A stretch of DNA of 64,000 nucleotides, taken from contig NZ_JBHLXC010000002.1 in NCBI RefSeq assembly GCF_042432495.1, forward strand, positions 806,001 to 870,000, written 5' to 3'. The stretch's first letter is position 1. Every line of letters begins with the position of its first letter. The notes under the pieces are model-generated. The model did not search any database. It saw only the letters and a list, made by a program, of their open reading frames with translations, and was not told the origin of the DNA. The stretch is from Pseudochelatococcus lubricantis (GTDB lineage: Bacteria; Pseudomonadota; Alphaproteobacteria; Rhizobiales; Beijerinckiaceae). Shown here piece after piece: positions 26,812-34,729 of the stretch. A program made the translations under genes and the position numbers.

Positions 26812-27273
26812 TCAGGCTGACCACCTGGGCCCCGCCTCGACCTTCTCGAGGAATGTCCAGATCGTGGCGGCAGGCGCCCGGCTGGTGACGATGCCGCTCG
26901 CGATTATTTGGTAGGCGCTCCGTAGCACGGCCGCGAGCGCGGTACCGTCGTCGGCCACGATGGCCGGGTTATTGAGGGCGCGGAGCCGTTTCAGGATCTT
27001 CACCGTCGGACTCGGTCCATCCGGCAGCGTCGCGGCTATTCCTTGCGGTAGCGCGTCGAAGGGGAGGTCGACCATGCCATCCTGCCCGAAGCCCGCCTCG
27101 ACGAAGAGATTGGCGAGCTGCACGATCTCCCCGTCCCCGAGCAGACGGGCCGTCGCCGCGACAGGCGGAGGGGCGGGCGGCTCAGCCCCTTCTAGCTGCT
27201 GGCCAAGCAGCATGAGTGAGACGACGACCGCCCGCTCCCGCTCGGGCAAGTGGCTGACACGCGCACGCGCCAT
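26812..27273 (-). CDS. EAD1-like adaptor protein (last gene of the protease operon)
   Basis: 153 residues from the ATG at 27273. The reading frame stays open and protein-like upstream (LDALEQFARKLAADLLLE) to a CTG at 27402, so translation may begin earlier and overlap the preceding gene. The C-terminal ~90 residues, LLGDGEIVQLANLFVEAGFG ... LKRLRALNNPAIVADDGTAL ... LRSAYQIIASG, match the pattern of the effector-associated domain EAD1 also seen in the two proteases upstream. EADs are homotypic adaptor domains, so this protein probably links or regulates the proteases. Confidence 0.65.
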   Translation of the reverse strand: MARARVSHLPERERAVVVSLMLLGQQLEGAEPPAPPPVAATARLLGDGEIVQLANLFVEAGFGQDGMVDLPFDALPQGIAATLPDGPSPTVKILKRLRALNNPAIVADDGTALAAVLRSAYQIIASGIVTSRAPAATIWTFLEKVEAGPRWSA

Positions 27274-27385
27274 GGCGAGGCGCCGCTCGGGTGGCTCAAG
27301 CAGGAGATCGGCGGCAAGTTTCCTGGCGAATTGCTCCAGGGCGTCCAGCCCGCGCGGCGCTTCCTCCGCGTCGTTTCCGCCCAGT

Positions 27386-27754
27386 TCAGCCTCCCGTGCC
27401 AGACAGCTCCGGGCTTCGGGTCACAGGCTGGTAGAGTTCCTGCAAGTTGGTCATGGGATCGACCACCACGGAATGGCCGAAATGGTCCTGAATCGTCTCG
27501 GGAACATTCTCGAAGCTGTCGAACTCCCCGAGGTTGTCGCCGGTCTCGGGGTCGAGCACACGCCAGCAGACGCGCATGTCGCCCTCGAGCACGTGCATCA
27601 TCAATGCTTCCATGAGCGCGCGCTTGGACGGCGGGGCGAGCTTGTCGTAGAAGTAGCGCAAGTCGACGTTGCGCCCCGGCCGTGTTGCCGCGAGACGTGA
27701 GATGAGCCGGTCGAGATCTTGGTGCCAATCCTTCTGCCGGGCCTCGGAAATCAT
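27386..27754 (-). CDS. Small winged-helix-like protein of the protease operon
   Basis: 122 residues. A helical start (ARQKDWHQDLDRLISRLA) is followed by YFYDKLAPPSKRALMEALMM and a hairpin-like VCWRVLDPETGDNLGEFDSF ENVPETIQD (residues ~62-90), which looks like a winged helix with an adjoining beta module. No catalytic residues are visible. Its start overlaps the previous gene by ATGA, so it is translationally coupled. I do not recognise the family; an adaptor or DNA/protein-binding role is a guess. Confidence 0.6.
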   Translation of the reverse strand: MISEARQKDWHQDLDRLISRLAATRPGRNVDLRYFYDKLAPPSKRALMEALMMHVLEGDMRVCWRVLDPETGDNLGEFDSFENVPETIQDHFGHSVVVDPMTNLQELYQPVTRSPELSGTGG

Positions 27755-28911
27755 GAGGTGTGACGTCCTGTTCGTGCCTTATCAACTGCCTTGCGCGCAT
27801 TCTCCGCGATCACGGCGAAGATGGATTCGTAGGCAGCGCGATCGATATTTTGTGACAGTATAAACTCATTGAGGGAATCTGCCAACTCGACCTTCAGAAA
27901 ACGGCGTTCCTCCTGTTCCTCATCGTCGGCGGGCTCGATCCTTTGGACAACCCAGAAGCCGACACGGTCGGCGCGCACGTCGGAATGGCCAGTCCGGAAA
28001 GCGCGCAGGCCGTCGATCGCGTTCTGATGCTCGAGGAGATGGCTCTCGGCGGAACCGATGCTGAGCGCCATCACCGGCCCGTCCGGCACCGAGTGTTTCG
28101 AGGTCTTGAGCATCACCTCGCCGTCGAAGTCCTCGCGAAGATGGCTGTCGAAGATCATGTCCTTCAGTCCCGTGAGCGAGAGCTCGGACAGCGCCTCGCG
28201 GGGCGCGAGCCCGCCAATGAGGCTGAGCATCGCATTCGCCTCGTGCTCATAGCCGAAATTCCGCTCGTGCGCGCGGATGCGCACTTCGCAGAGGCCGCTC
28301 TCGCAGAAGCGCACCACGTTGACCGCCCGATACGGCTGTTTCTCGAAGACGCGCGCGTAGCGGCCGCCGCCGCGTTCCTCGTTGCCGATAAAGACGTGCC
28401 GCTCGCGCATCAGCGCCAGTTTGAGGACGAGCGTCGCATGCGCGCCGCGCCGGTCGCGCCGGATGTCGAAGATCCGGGGCTTCTCATGCGCCTCCGGAAA
28501 CACGACCGCGCCGAGCGCGGGGATGCCATTAAGCCCCGCGAAGCGGGTCTCGACGAACTTGCTCCGGAAGAGCCGACGGAGGAGCGTCGCATTCGTCATC
28601 TCGTAAAGAAGGACGTGCTGGCCGCCATGCTCCTCCATCTCACGCAGGAACGCGAGGAGCTCCGCTTCCGAGACGCCGCCTTCCGTGGCGACGGCGGGGC
28701 GGAAGCGCTCCTCGATCAGCGAGCGCCAGTTCGGCGCCGAATGGGGCAAGCCGTGCGCGCGCAAGAAGTCCTGCGCCTGGGCGAAGGTGCATTGAGAGGG
28801 AAGGAGCTCAAGTATCTGGTCGATCACGTGCCAAGTCCGCTCGCTGTTCCCGGCCCGGTCACAGGGACGCCACGGCAGGCGTGATGGCTGCGTGCGATCA
28901 GTCCCCGGCAA
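27751..28911 (-). CDS. Unknown protein of the protease/EAD operon
   Basis: 386 residues from a TTG at 28911; a GTG at 28827 is the alternative. It starts 10 bases after the pseudoprotease gene ends. The N-terminal ~90 residues are helical (VIDQILELLPSQCTFAQAQD). The rest mixes beta strands and helices (ARVFEKQPYRAVNVVRFCES, FGYEHEANAMLSLIGGLAPR, VMLKTSKHSVPDGPVMALSI). No ATPase, nuclease or protease motif is evident. As it lies between proteases and small adaptors, it may be the sensor or a core structural part. Family not recognised. Confidence 0.65.
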   Translation of the reverse strand: MPGTDRTQPSRLPWRPCDRAGNSERTWHVIDQILELLPSQCTFAQAQDFLRAHGLPHSAPNWRSLIEERFRPAVATEGGVSEAELLAFLREMEEHGGQHVLLYEMTNATLLRRLFRSKFVETRFAGLNGIPALGAVVFPEAHEKPRIFDIRRDRRGAHATLVLKLALMRERHVFIGNEERGGGRYARVFEKQPYRAVNVVRFCESGLCEVRIRAHERNFGYEHEANAMLSLIGGLAPREALSELSLTGLKDMIFDSHLREDFDGEVMLKTSKHSVPDGPVMALSIGSAESHLLEHQNAIDGLRAFRTGHSDVRADRVGFWVVQRIEPADDEEQEERRFLKVELADSLNEFILSQNIDRAAYESIFAVIAENARKAVDKARTGRHTS

Positions 28912-28920
28912 CCGCCTTAT

Positions 28921-30246
28921 TCATACTTGCCTTCTGTCATCGGTAACGTCAAGTCCACGCTCGAATTCGACCACCTCCGCGATGATCGGGTCGAGTCTGG
29001 CCAGCCAGGGCGGATTGATACGGATCAGCTGCCGCGCGGATCTGAGCACATGATACATGGGCACGCGCCCGCTGATAAGGAAGGTGTGCCGGTTGATCTC
29101 GCGCAGCCGCGCGAGCAGGACCTCGCTGCCGCTGCCCTCACTGGGCAAGTACGAGATATAGTCGACCGAGAGCGCGCCGAACAGAAGCGCGATCTGGTGG
29201 TTCTGCGCGAGGCCGGCGTCGATCAGGAGGTCGTGGAGCGCGTAGATCCGGTCGTCGGCGAAGATCTGTACCGGCGCCGCCAGTGTCGGCGGCGCCGCGG
29301 AGGCGCTAGGGGCGGGCGGCTGCGGCCCCCCTGCTTCCGCGGCGATGACCTCGGCCGGCTTCAGCCGGCGTGCCGGGGATGACGGCACGCTCCGGTCAGC
29401 GATCCCGTCCCAGGCGCCGAGCCAGTCGGGCAGCCCGCCACCCGCGAAGGTGCAGCCCGCGAGACGGACATAAGGGTCTCGCGCGAGCTCGAATGCGGGG
29501 GTGGCGTAGTTCGCGACGAATGCCCGGCCGGCGAAGTTGATGCCTTGGACGAGGCCCGTCTCGATGTCGATCAGGGGCGCGCCGCCCATGCCGCCCATGG
29601 TGGTGCAGTCGTGGGCGAGGGCGCTGAGCAGGTGCCCCCACGACATGATCTCCCCGTTTTCTGGCAGCAGCCGTCCCGGCATCACGCGCTTCACCCCAAG
29701 CATGTCGCCAAAGAGCATCTTCTGCAATTCCGGGTCATTTCGCGGATCGAAGGCCGGGTAGCCGATCGCGCAGACCCGTAAGCCCTCGGCATCATCGAAC
29801 GCCGGCTCCCGGTCCGAGAGCCTCAGGGGCTCCACGCCCGGGGGGTCGTCGGCGAGGCGAAGGAGGGCGAAATCCCAGTAAGGGTGGGTCTGTTCGATCC
29901 GCTCGACGGGAACACGCCGCTCCGCGGCGCTGCCGTGCTCGCGCGCGAAATCGATCGAGACTTCGAAGGCGGGCACCCGCTCCTGTCCGGGCGTGTCCTT
30001 CGTGCGAATCGTCTCGGCGACGCTGCGGGCGGTCGCGGCGAGCCGGGGGGCGACGAGGAACGCCGTGCCGAGGAAAGGAATATGCGGCGACTGGCTCTCG
30101 AGCCGGCCGGTCGCGCGGATGGCGGGTGTCAGGATCGCCTCGGCCTCGGCGAGCTCGGCCCAGGGCTCATCCGTGGCGGGAAGGCCCGCTACCCTGTCGT
30201 CGGCCACCAGGAAGCTCGGACGCATGTTCGCAAGGATAATGGCCAT
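28921..30246 (-). CDS. Trypsin-like pseudoprotease with C-terminal EAD1-like domain
   Basis: 441 residues. The fold parallels the protease-nuclease encoded two genes earlier: FLGTAFLVAPRLAATARSVA, HPYWDFALLRL, AIGYPAFDPRND, AHDCTTMGGMGGAPLIDIET. But the catalytic His is Ser (S75) and the catalytic Ser is Gly (G221); only Asp (D125) remains, so it should be inactive. Residues ~325-415 (YALHDLLIDAGLAQNHQIAL ... LARLREINRHTFLISGRVPM ... LRSARQLI) form an EAD1-like adaptor domain after a Pro/Ala-rich linker. A scaffold or decoy role is inferred. Confidence 0.75.
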   Translation of the reverse strand: MAIILANMRPSFLVADDRVAGLPATDEPWAELAEAEAILTPAIRATGRLESQSPHIPFLGTAFLVAPRLAATARSVAETIRTKDTPGQERVPAFEVSIDFAREHGSAAERRVPVERIEQTHPYWDFALLRLADDPPGVEPLRLSDREPAFDDAEGLRVCAIGYPAFDPRNDPELQKMLFGDMLGVKRVMPGRLLPENGEIMSWGHLLSALAHDCTTMGGMGGAPLIDIETGLVQGINFAGRAFVANYATPAFELARDPYVRLAGCTFAGGGLPDWLGAWDGIADRSVPSSPARRLKPAEVIAAEAGGPQPPAPSASAAPPTLAAPVQIFADDRIYALHDLLIDAGLAQNHQIALLFGALSVDYISYLPSEGSGSEVLLARLREINRHTFLISGRVPMYHVLRSARQLIRINPPWLARLDPIIAEVVEFERGLDVTDDRRQV

Positions 30247-30278
30247 GGATCAGGCCCTCTCTTCGCCTTCGCGGCAGA

Positions 30279-31427
30279 TCATGTCGTCGCGAACGCGGGT
30301 TCGATCGCCGACCAGAGACCGGCATGCGCCTCCCGCACGTCGGCGATCAGCAGGTCGATCCGGGTGCCCACGTTGATCCAGGCGGTCTTGCGGCCCTGAT
30401 ACAGCACGCCGCCGGTGGCCCGGGTGCTCGCCCGGTGCAGCGCCACGACGGCCCAGAGATCGTTGCAGACGGGCGAACCCGAGGAGCCGACATCGGTATC
30501 GGTGAAGTAGCTGATCTCCGGCTCCCTCAGGCGGTAGGCCGCGTTGTTGCGCAGGCAGATCTGCTTCGCCGCCCCTCCGGGATGCTGGACGATGTTGAGC
30601 GGCAGCGCGCCGTCGCTCGGCAGCGTGAGCGGGCCGGACCACAGCGGCAGCGGGTCGGGGCCGGGCGCGTCGGGCAGTTCGAGGATCGCGTAGTCGAGCG
30701 GGACGCTCGCGGCGATGAGTTTGAGGCCATCGAGCTGGCGCCCCGCGGCGTCGGGCGTGTCGAAATCGAGCCGCCCGACCGCGCGGCCCGCTTGCGCGCG
30801 AAAGTCCGTCTCGCCTGCCGCCGCCTCGCCGGGGCTGCGCGCGTTGATGACGTGATGGTTGGTGATGATGTGGCGCCGCCCGATGAGCCAGCCCGTGCCG
30901 TGATAGACGATCGGCTTGCCGGTGTGCGGATTCGACCGCGCGGCCCCTCCCTCGATGCGCGGGACCGACAGATGCAGGACCGACTTGCCCGTCCTCACGG
31001 CGCCCGCGAGGAAGCTGAAGGGCAGCAGGTCGTTTTGCAGGATGATCTTCTCTTCCTGCTCCGCGAAATCCTCCACCGCGCTGCGTAGGCCGTCGTCCAT
31101 CGCCGCCTTGCGCGGGTCTTCCGCCGCGTCGGCCACCCGCTCGGCCAGCGCCATCAGATGCTTCGGTTCCTCGACCCGCCAAGCCGTCAGCGCGGCCGCC
31201 GTGCGCAGCCATTCGAAGAGCGGCACCACGCCGCCCTGGATGACGGGCGTGCGGGAGAGGGTGCGGAGGTCTTGCAGGATCTGGCTCTGCGGCGAGGGAT
31301 AGGTGCGTAGGCTCGCGAGAAAGCCCGGTTCAAGGCCGCCCAGGAGCTCATCGCGCTGATTGAAGAGCCCCGTCCGGGCCGCGAGCGCGACGAGCTCGAA
31401 AATCTCTTCCTCTGTCAGGTAGGCCAT
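30279..31427 (-). CDS. Trypsin-like serine protease with N-terminal EAD1-like domain
   Basis: 382 residues. Residues 1-85 (LTEEEIFELVALAARTGLFN, LLGGLEPGFLASL, LQDLRTLSRT, VVPLFEWLRTAAAL) fit the EAD1 pattern. The protease domain has H192 (ITNHHVI), D245 (LDYAILEL) and S316 (GSSGSPVCND), all intact. No signal peptide or membrane segment is seen, so it acts in the cytoplasm. It lies 32 bases upstream of the pseudoprotease gene and 48 bases after the protease-nuclease gene. EAD1 would recruit it to other EAD-bearing proteins of the same operon. Confidence 0.8.
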   Translation of the reverse strand: MAYLTEEEIFELVALAARTGLFNQRDELLGGLEPGFLASLRTYPSPQSQILQDLRTLSRTPVIQGGVVPLFEWLRTAAALTAWRVEEPKHLMALAERVADAAEDPRKAAMDDGLRSAVEDFAEQEEKIILQNDLLPFSFLAGAVRTGKSVLHLSVPRIEGGAARSNPHTGKPIVYHGTGWLIGRRHIITNHHVINARSPGEAAAGETDFRAQAGRAVGRLDFDTPDAAGRQLDGLKLIAASVPLDYAILELPDAPGPDPLPLWSGPLTLPSDGALPLNIVQHPGGAAKQICLRNNAAYRLREPEISYFTDTDVGSSGSPVCNDLWAVVALHRASTRATGGVLYQGRKTAWINVGTRIDLLIADVREAHAGLWSAIEPAFATT

Positions 31428-31475
31428 GCGCTCTCCGATTGCAGTGGGCGGCGTGCGGCCACGCTACCGTGGGCT

Positions 31476-33635
31476 TCAAAAGTAGCGGATCTGGCTCCGG
31501 GCGATGATGGAGTGGGCAGGGGCGGGGCCGCCCGCGCTCTCCTCCTGGCCGAGCGGGTCGAGATCGGCGAGGCCGCCGAAGTCGAGCCCCGCTTCTTCCT
31601 CGATCGAGCGGATCGAGACTTGCGCCGCGATCCTCAGATGCGACGACGTGAACGCGCCGAAGACGAACTCCTCCTCCGTCGGCAGCGAGCGGCGCTGGTT
31701 CATCCGGTAGCCCGTCGCCGAGAGCCGGCGGGTGCGGTCGTGCACGAAGGCGATCACCTTCCAGAACGAGACGGGGACCTGGACGCCGAAAAAGACCGGG
31801 TCGTCCGCCCGGAAGAACGGACCCGTGAAGACTGAAATACGCATGTCGTCGGCAATGGCGTTTTCCAGCGCGTAGTCCTCGAGTTCGAGCCAGATCGGAG
31901 AGTTGAAGGCCTGCATCTGCGGCGCGGCATTCGTCACGTGCATCGTGTCGGCGTTCGCGCGCCGCCCCTCGGCCTGACCGCCCCAGGCGGGGTCCTTGCG
32001 CCGGGTCATGTGACCACGGCTGAAGCGGGGCGGATTGCCGTAGCACTCCTTGATGATCTGGCTCTCCTGCGGGATGCGCGGGTCGAGCCGCCAACCGGGG
32101 CGCGAGGTCACGACCGGACGCGAACCGTCGATGTTAACGGCGCTGAAGTAGAGAAGGCGGCGGCTCGGCTTCATGACGACCGAGAAGTGCTCGTAACGAA
32201 GCTCGGTGAGTGTCTCGCCGTCGAAATCGAAAGCAAGCACATCGTCCGTGTCGCGCACGATCCGGGGCAGCGGACAGCGCAGATCGTCCGTGTCGCCGAT
32301 GAACGCGTGATCGTAGCCGTCGCGGTCGCGGTAGTCCTCCGGCCGGCTCTCGTCGGCGAGGTCGATCTCGTCATCGTCCCCGCCCATGAGAAGCGCCGGC
32401 GCGCTGATGGGCGCGGGATCATCCGCCGGTCGCCGAGCGGTCCCCGCGCTGGCTCCCGTGGGCACTGCACCCGCGCCGCCGGCCACGGGCGCGCCGAGGC
32501 TCACGGTAATGTGGAGCGGCACGGTGAGGGTCACGCCGCCGCCCGCCGCGACGGGCCCCCCGTGCGCCGGGGCGAGCGGACGGCCCTGGGCCGTGGCGCC
32601 GCCGTCGGCGGCGGGCCGATGATACCCCACGGCGGCGTGGGCGTCGGGCAGCCGGGCACCCGCTGCATAGGGCCGGCGGCCGGCGAGCGCTTCGTCGAGC
32701 GCGCGGCGCACCACGTCCGCGCGCACCGCGTAGTTGGAGCGCAGGAACGCGCCGCTGAAATGCAGGCCCAGCGCCTCGCCGCTCTCGAGGTCGAGCACCG
32801 ACGAACCCGAGTTGCCGCCGAGCGTGGTGCAGTTGTGGAGCAGCCGGACGTCATCGATCCCGGTGACGGCGCCGGGGGCGAGCCGCTTCTTATTGTACTC
32901 CCGGCCGTAGATCTGCTCCATGAGCGCGACGTCGGGGATGCGACTATCATAGGCGGGGTAGCCGATGACTGCCGCCGTCCCGGTCTTGCGCGGCTTGCTG
33001 GCCAGGGTGATCGGGACGGAGAGCCGGTCGTCGCCGCGCTCAAGCTCGACCTCGAAGAAGGCGATGTCGGGGCCGGGATGCGGCACCACATAGAGCGGGC
33101 GCACAAGGCTGAAGGCGCGGACTTGCGTGCTATCGAACTCTTGCAGAAAGTCGATCTCGGGCAGGATGTCGCCCCCGTCGGTCATGAACGTTAAGCCCGT
33201 ACCTTTGCTCTGCACGAAGAGTTCGGCGACGTGACGGTTCGTGACCAAGATATTCTCGCGCACTAGCCAGCCAGTACCCGCCCAGTCGAACGGTGCCCCA
33301 TCGCCCTCGAGATTGATGCGCCCGACGCTCCGGATCGCGCGGTCGAGCGGCTCGCGCACGGCTTTGAGGCGGGCCCGCCAGAGCGCGCTATCCTCCTCCT
33401 CTCGGAAGATGAGTTCAGTCGTGTTGTCGAGGATTCGGAGCACCGGGCGGAAACGACGGAGGACGATACTCTCCTCTGCGAGTTCCGCTTCGAACTCGGC
33501 GCCTTCGGTTTTAGCCGTGAAGGCCTCGGTGACCACGCCATGCTCGGCGATCTCCTCGGCCAATTTAGGGTCTTCGGCCGCAAGGGAAAGGTTGAAGTCA
33601 CGCAGACGATGTAGGGAGGTTTTGGTGGGTGACAT
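31476..33635 (-). CDS. Trypsin-like protease fused to DRGH-type (NUC) endonuclease
   Basis: 719 residues from the ATG at 33635 (GAGG upstream); first gene of the operon. After a helical ~110-residue start, the protease domain has H135 (VTNRHVAEL), D190 (GPDIAFFEV) and S276 (GGNSGSSVLD). A low-complexity Ala/Gly/Pro linker (~310-410) joins a C-terminal non-specific endonuclease: SRGHMTRR with H542, MHVTNAAPQ with the metal-binding N569, and FNSPIWLELED. The usual DRGH Asp is Ser here. There is no signal peptide. It is probably the effector, cutting DNA or RNA and perhaps releasing the nuclease by proteolysis. Confidence 0.82.
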   Translation of the reverse strand: MSPTKTSLHRLRDFNLSLAAEDPKLAEEIAEHGVVTEAFTAKTEGAEFEAELAEESIVLRRFRPVLRILDNTTELIFREEEDSALWRARLKAVREPLDRAIRSVGRINLEGDGAPFDWAGTGWLVRENILVTNRHVAELFVQSKGTGLTFMTDGGDILPEIDFLQEFDSTQVRAFSLVRPLYVVPHPGPDIAFFEVELERGDDRLSVPITLASKPRKTGTAAVIGYPAYDSRIPDVALMEQIYGREYNKKRLAPGAVTGIDDVRLLHNCTTLGGNSGSSVLDLESGEALGLHFSGAFLRSNYAVRADVVRRALDEALAGRRPYAAGARLPDAHAAVGYHRPAADGGATAQGRPLAPAHGGPVAAGGGVTLTVPLHITVSLGAPVAGGAGAVPTGASAGTARRPADDPAPISAPALLMGGDDDEIDLADESRPEDYRDRDGYDHAFIGDTDDLRCPLPRIVRDTDDVLAFDFDGETLTELRYEHFSVVMKPSRRLLYFSAVNIDGSRPVVTSRPGWRLDPRIPQESQIIKECYGNPPRFSRGHMTRRKDPAWGGQAEGRRANADTMHVTNAAPQMQAFNSPIWLELEDYALENAIADDMRISVFTGPFFRADDPVFFGVQVPVSFWKVIAFVHDRTRRLSATGYRMNQRRSLPTEEEFVFGAFTSSHLRIAAQVSIRSIEEEAGLDFGGLADLDPLGQEESAGGPAPAHSIIARSQIRYF

Positions 33636-34062
33636 CTGTGACCTCACTATGACAATTGCAACAGTGAACTTGGGCCCGCACACACGACTGATAACAAAGC
33701 ACAACCGCGCCGCCGGTTCAATCGGCATCTCTGCAAAGCCGCGTCACAGCTTATCATCGGGCGTCACTATGGCGTCGTGGAAGTGTCGGATGTCCGACGG
33801 TCCCAAGCGAATCTGGCGCCTATACTGCCCGCGAATAGTCAAACGAAATCCTTTCCTGTTCTCTCTGGCTGCTTCCCTGCTGGCACGAAAAAATTCCCTA
33901 TTCTAATGCGTAGGGAATCTCATTATAACCCGTGAAACTTGCTGGGTAATTCTCATTGGAAATGGCATAGGGAAGCCGATTCCATCGAAATTTCCCTGTT
34001 TTTAGCGGAAAGCAGGGAAATTCAACACAGAGACAGGTACTCGCAGGACTACGCGCTCCACC
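33636..34062. other. Upstream region of the protease/EAD operon
   Basis: About 430 bases without a gene. It must contain the operon's promoter. The repeated ATTCCCTA-like words around 33890-34020 (CCCTATTC, AATTCTCATTGG, TTTCCCTG) are suggestive of regulatory or decayed IS end sequence, but no clear palindrome is seen. Confidence 0.35.
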
Positions 34063-34372
34063 AAGCACCCCGCTCTTGCTGGGTCTTCGATAGCCGGACC
34101 GAGCGCAACGGCAGAATCGAGTGCGAGCGGCGCGACTATCTATCATCCGCAAAGCTCGACGCCAAAATCTTCGCTGCTGCCGTCCGCGCCTACTGGGGAA
34201 TCGAAAATCGCTCCCACCGCGTGCCCGATTTCGTATTCCACGACGATCTCGCACGCTTGCGAATCGTTTTGGTCCAAAATACATGGTCGTCGTCTAACAC
34301 TTGGCAATGAACCTCATCAGAGGTGCAAAAGACTTCCTTAGAGCGCGTTCCGATCAGATGGAATCATCTGAT
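34063..34372 (+). pseudogene. ISAs1-family transposase remnant
   Basis: WVFDSRTERNGRIE, YLSSAKLDAKIFAAAVRAYW and GIENRSHRVPDFVFHDDLAR match the C-terminal end of ISAs1 transposases (usually HWGIENxLHWVLDVxFxEDxxR). After a frameshift near 34270 the reading continues as NMVVV, stop, LAMNLIRGAKDFLR, the usual last helix. It is inactive and marks the right end of the accessory island. Confidence 0.75.
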
Positions 34373-34388
34373 TGATCAGAATTCGCTC
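34341..34388. repeat. Dispersed palindromic repeat, copy 1
   Basis: GAGCGCGTTCCGATCA and AGAATTCGCTC frame a ~20-base imperfect palindromic insert (GATGGAATCATCTGATTGATC, split as GATGGAATCATC and TGATTGATC). The same outer halves occur, on the other strand, at 40927-40952. This suits a family of short non-coding repeats spread through Hyphomicrobiales genomes. Confidence 0.7.
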
Positions 34389-34729
34389 AAAATAAAGAAT
34401 CTGAAATCTGTCCTGTTTCAACGTAAACAGGACAGATTCTAGGCTCAAGGTCAGGCGAGAATAGGCAAATCTCAACCTCGCCTATCTCCAAACCATCATC
34501 ACCCAGACCAAAAATGAACCTGAAGCACTTCCCCCTGTGCCGGTCGCCGGTCGCCCAACCTCGTTCCCCGCGTCACGCCGGTGAAAAGTCCCGAGTTCGG
34601 ACGGCATGTCCGAGGCGCTCGTGAAGACCTTCAAGCGCGACTAGCTGCACGTCAATCATTTGCGGGATGCCCAAACGGTGCTACCGCAGGTAGCCGGTAA
34701 GATATTGAATATAATATATTCTATATCTG
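34373..34729. other. Intergenic stretch between island and Liv operon
   Basis: Holds part of the dispersed repeat and the hairpin at 34405-34438. The remaining ~290 bases show no gene. Because the Liv operon ends at 34730 on the minus strand, its terminator should lie here, but only an AT-rich segment (34690-34730) without a strong stem follows the stop. Confidence 0.4.
34405..34438. repeat. 14-bp perfect hairpin
   Basis: AATCTGTCCTGTTT (34405-34418), a loop CAACGT, then AAACAGGACAGATT (34425-34438). The stem is perfect. It is directly beside the dispersed repeat and may be part of the same element or act as a terminator in either direction. Confidence 0.6.

Noticed and set aside
27192..27800. 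202-codon minus-strand frame overlapping the two small operon genes
   Set aside because: Arg/Pro-rich composition typical of a wrong frame; the overlapping frames read as folded proteins and are coupled by ATGA.
31938..33194. 418-codon plus-strand frame opposite the protease-nuclease
   Set aside because: A shadow frame of low complexity; the minus-strand protein has the triad and nuclease motifs.
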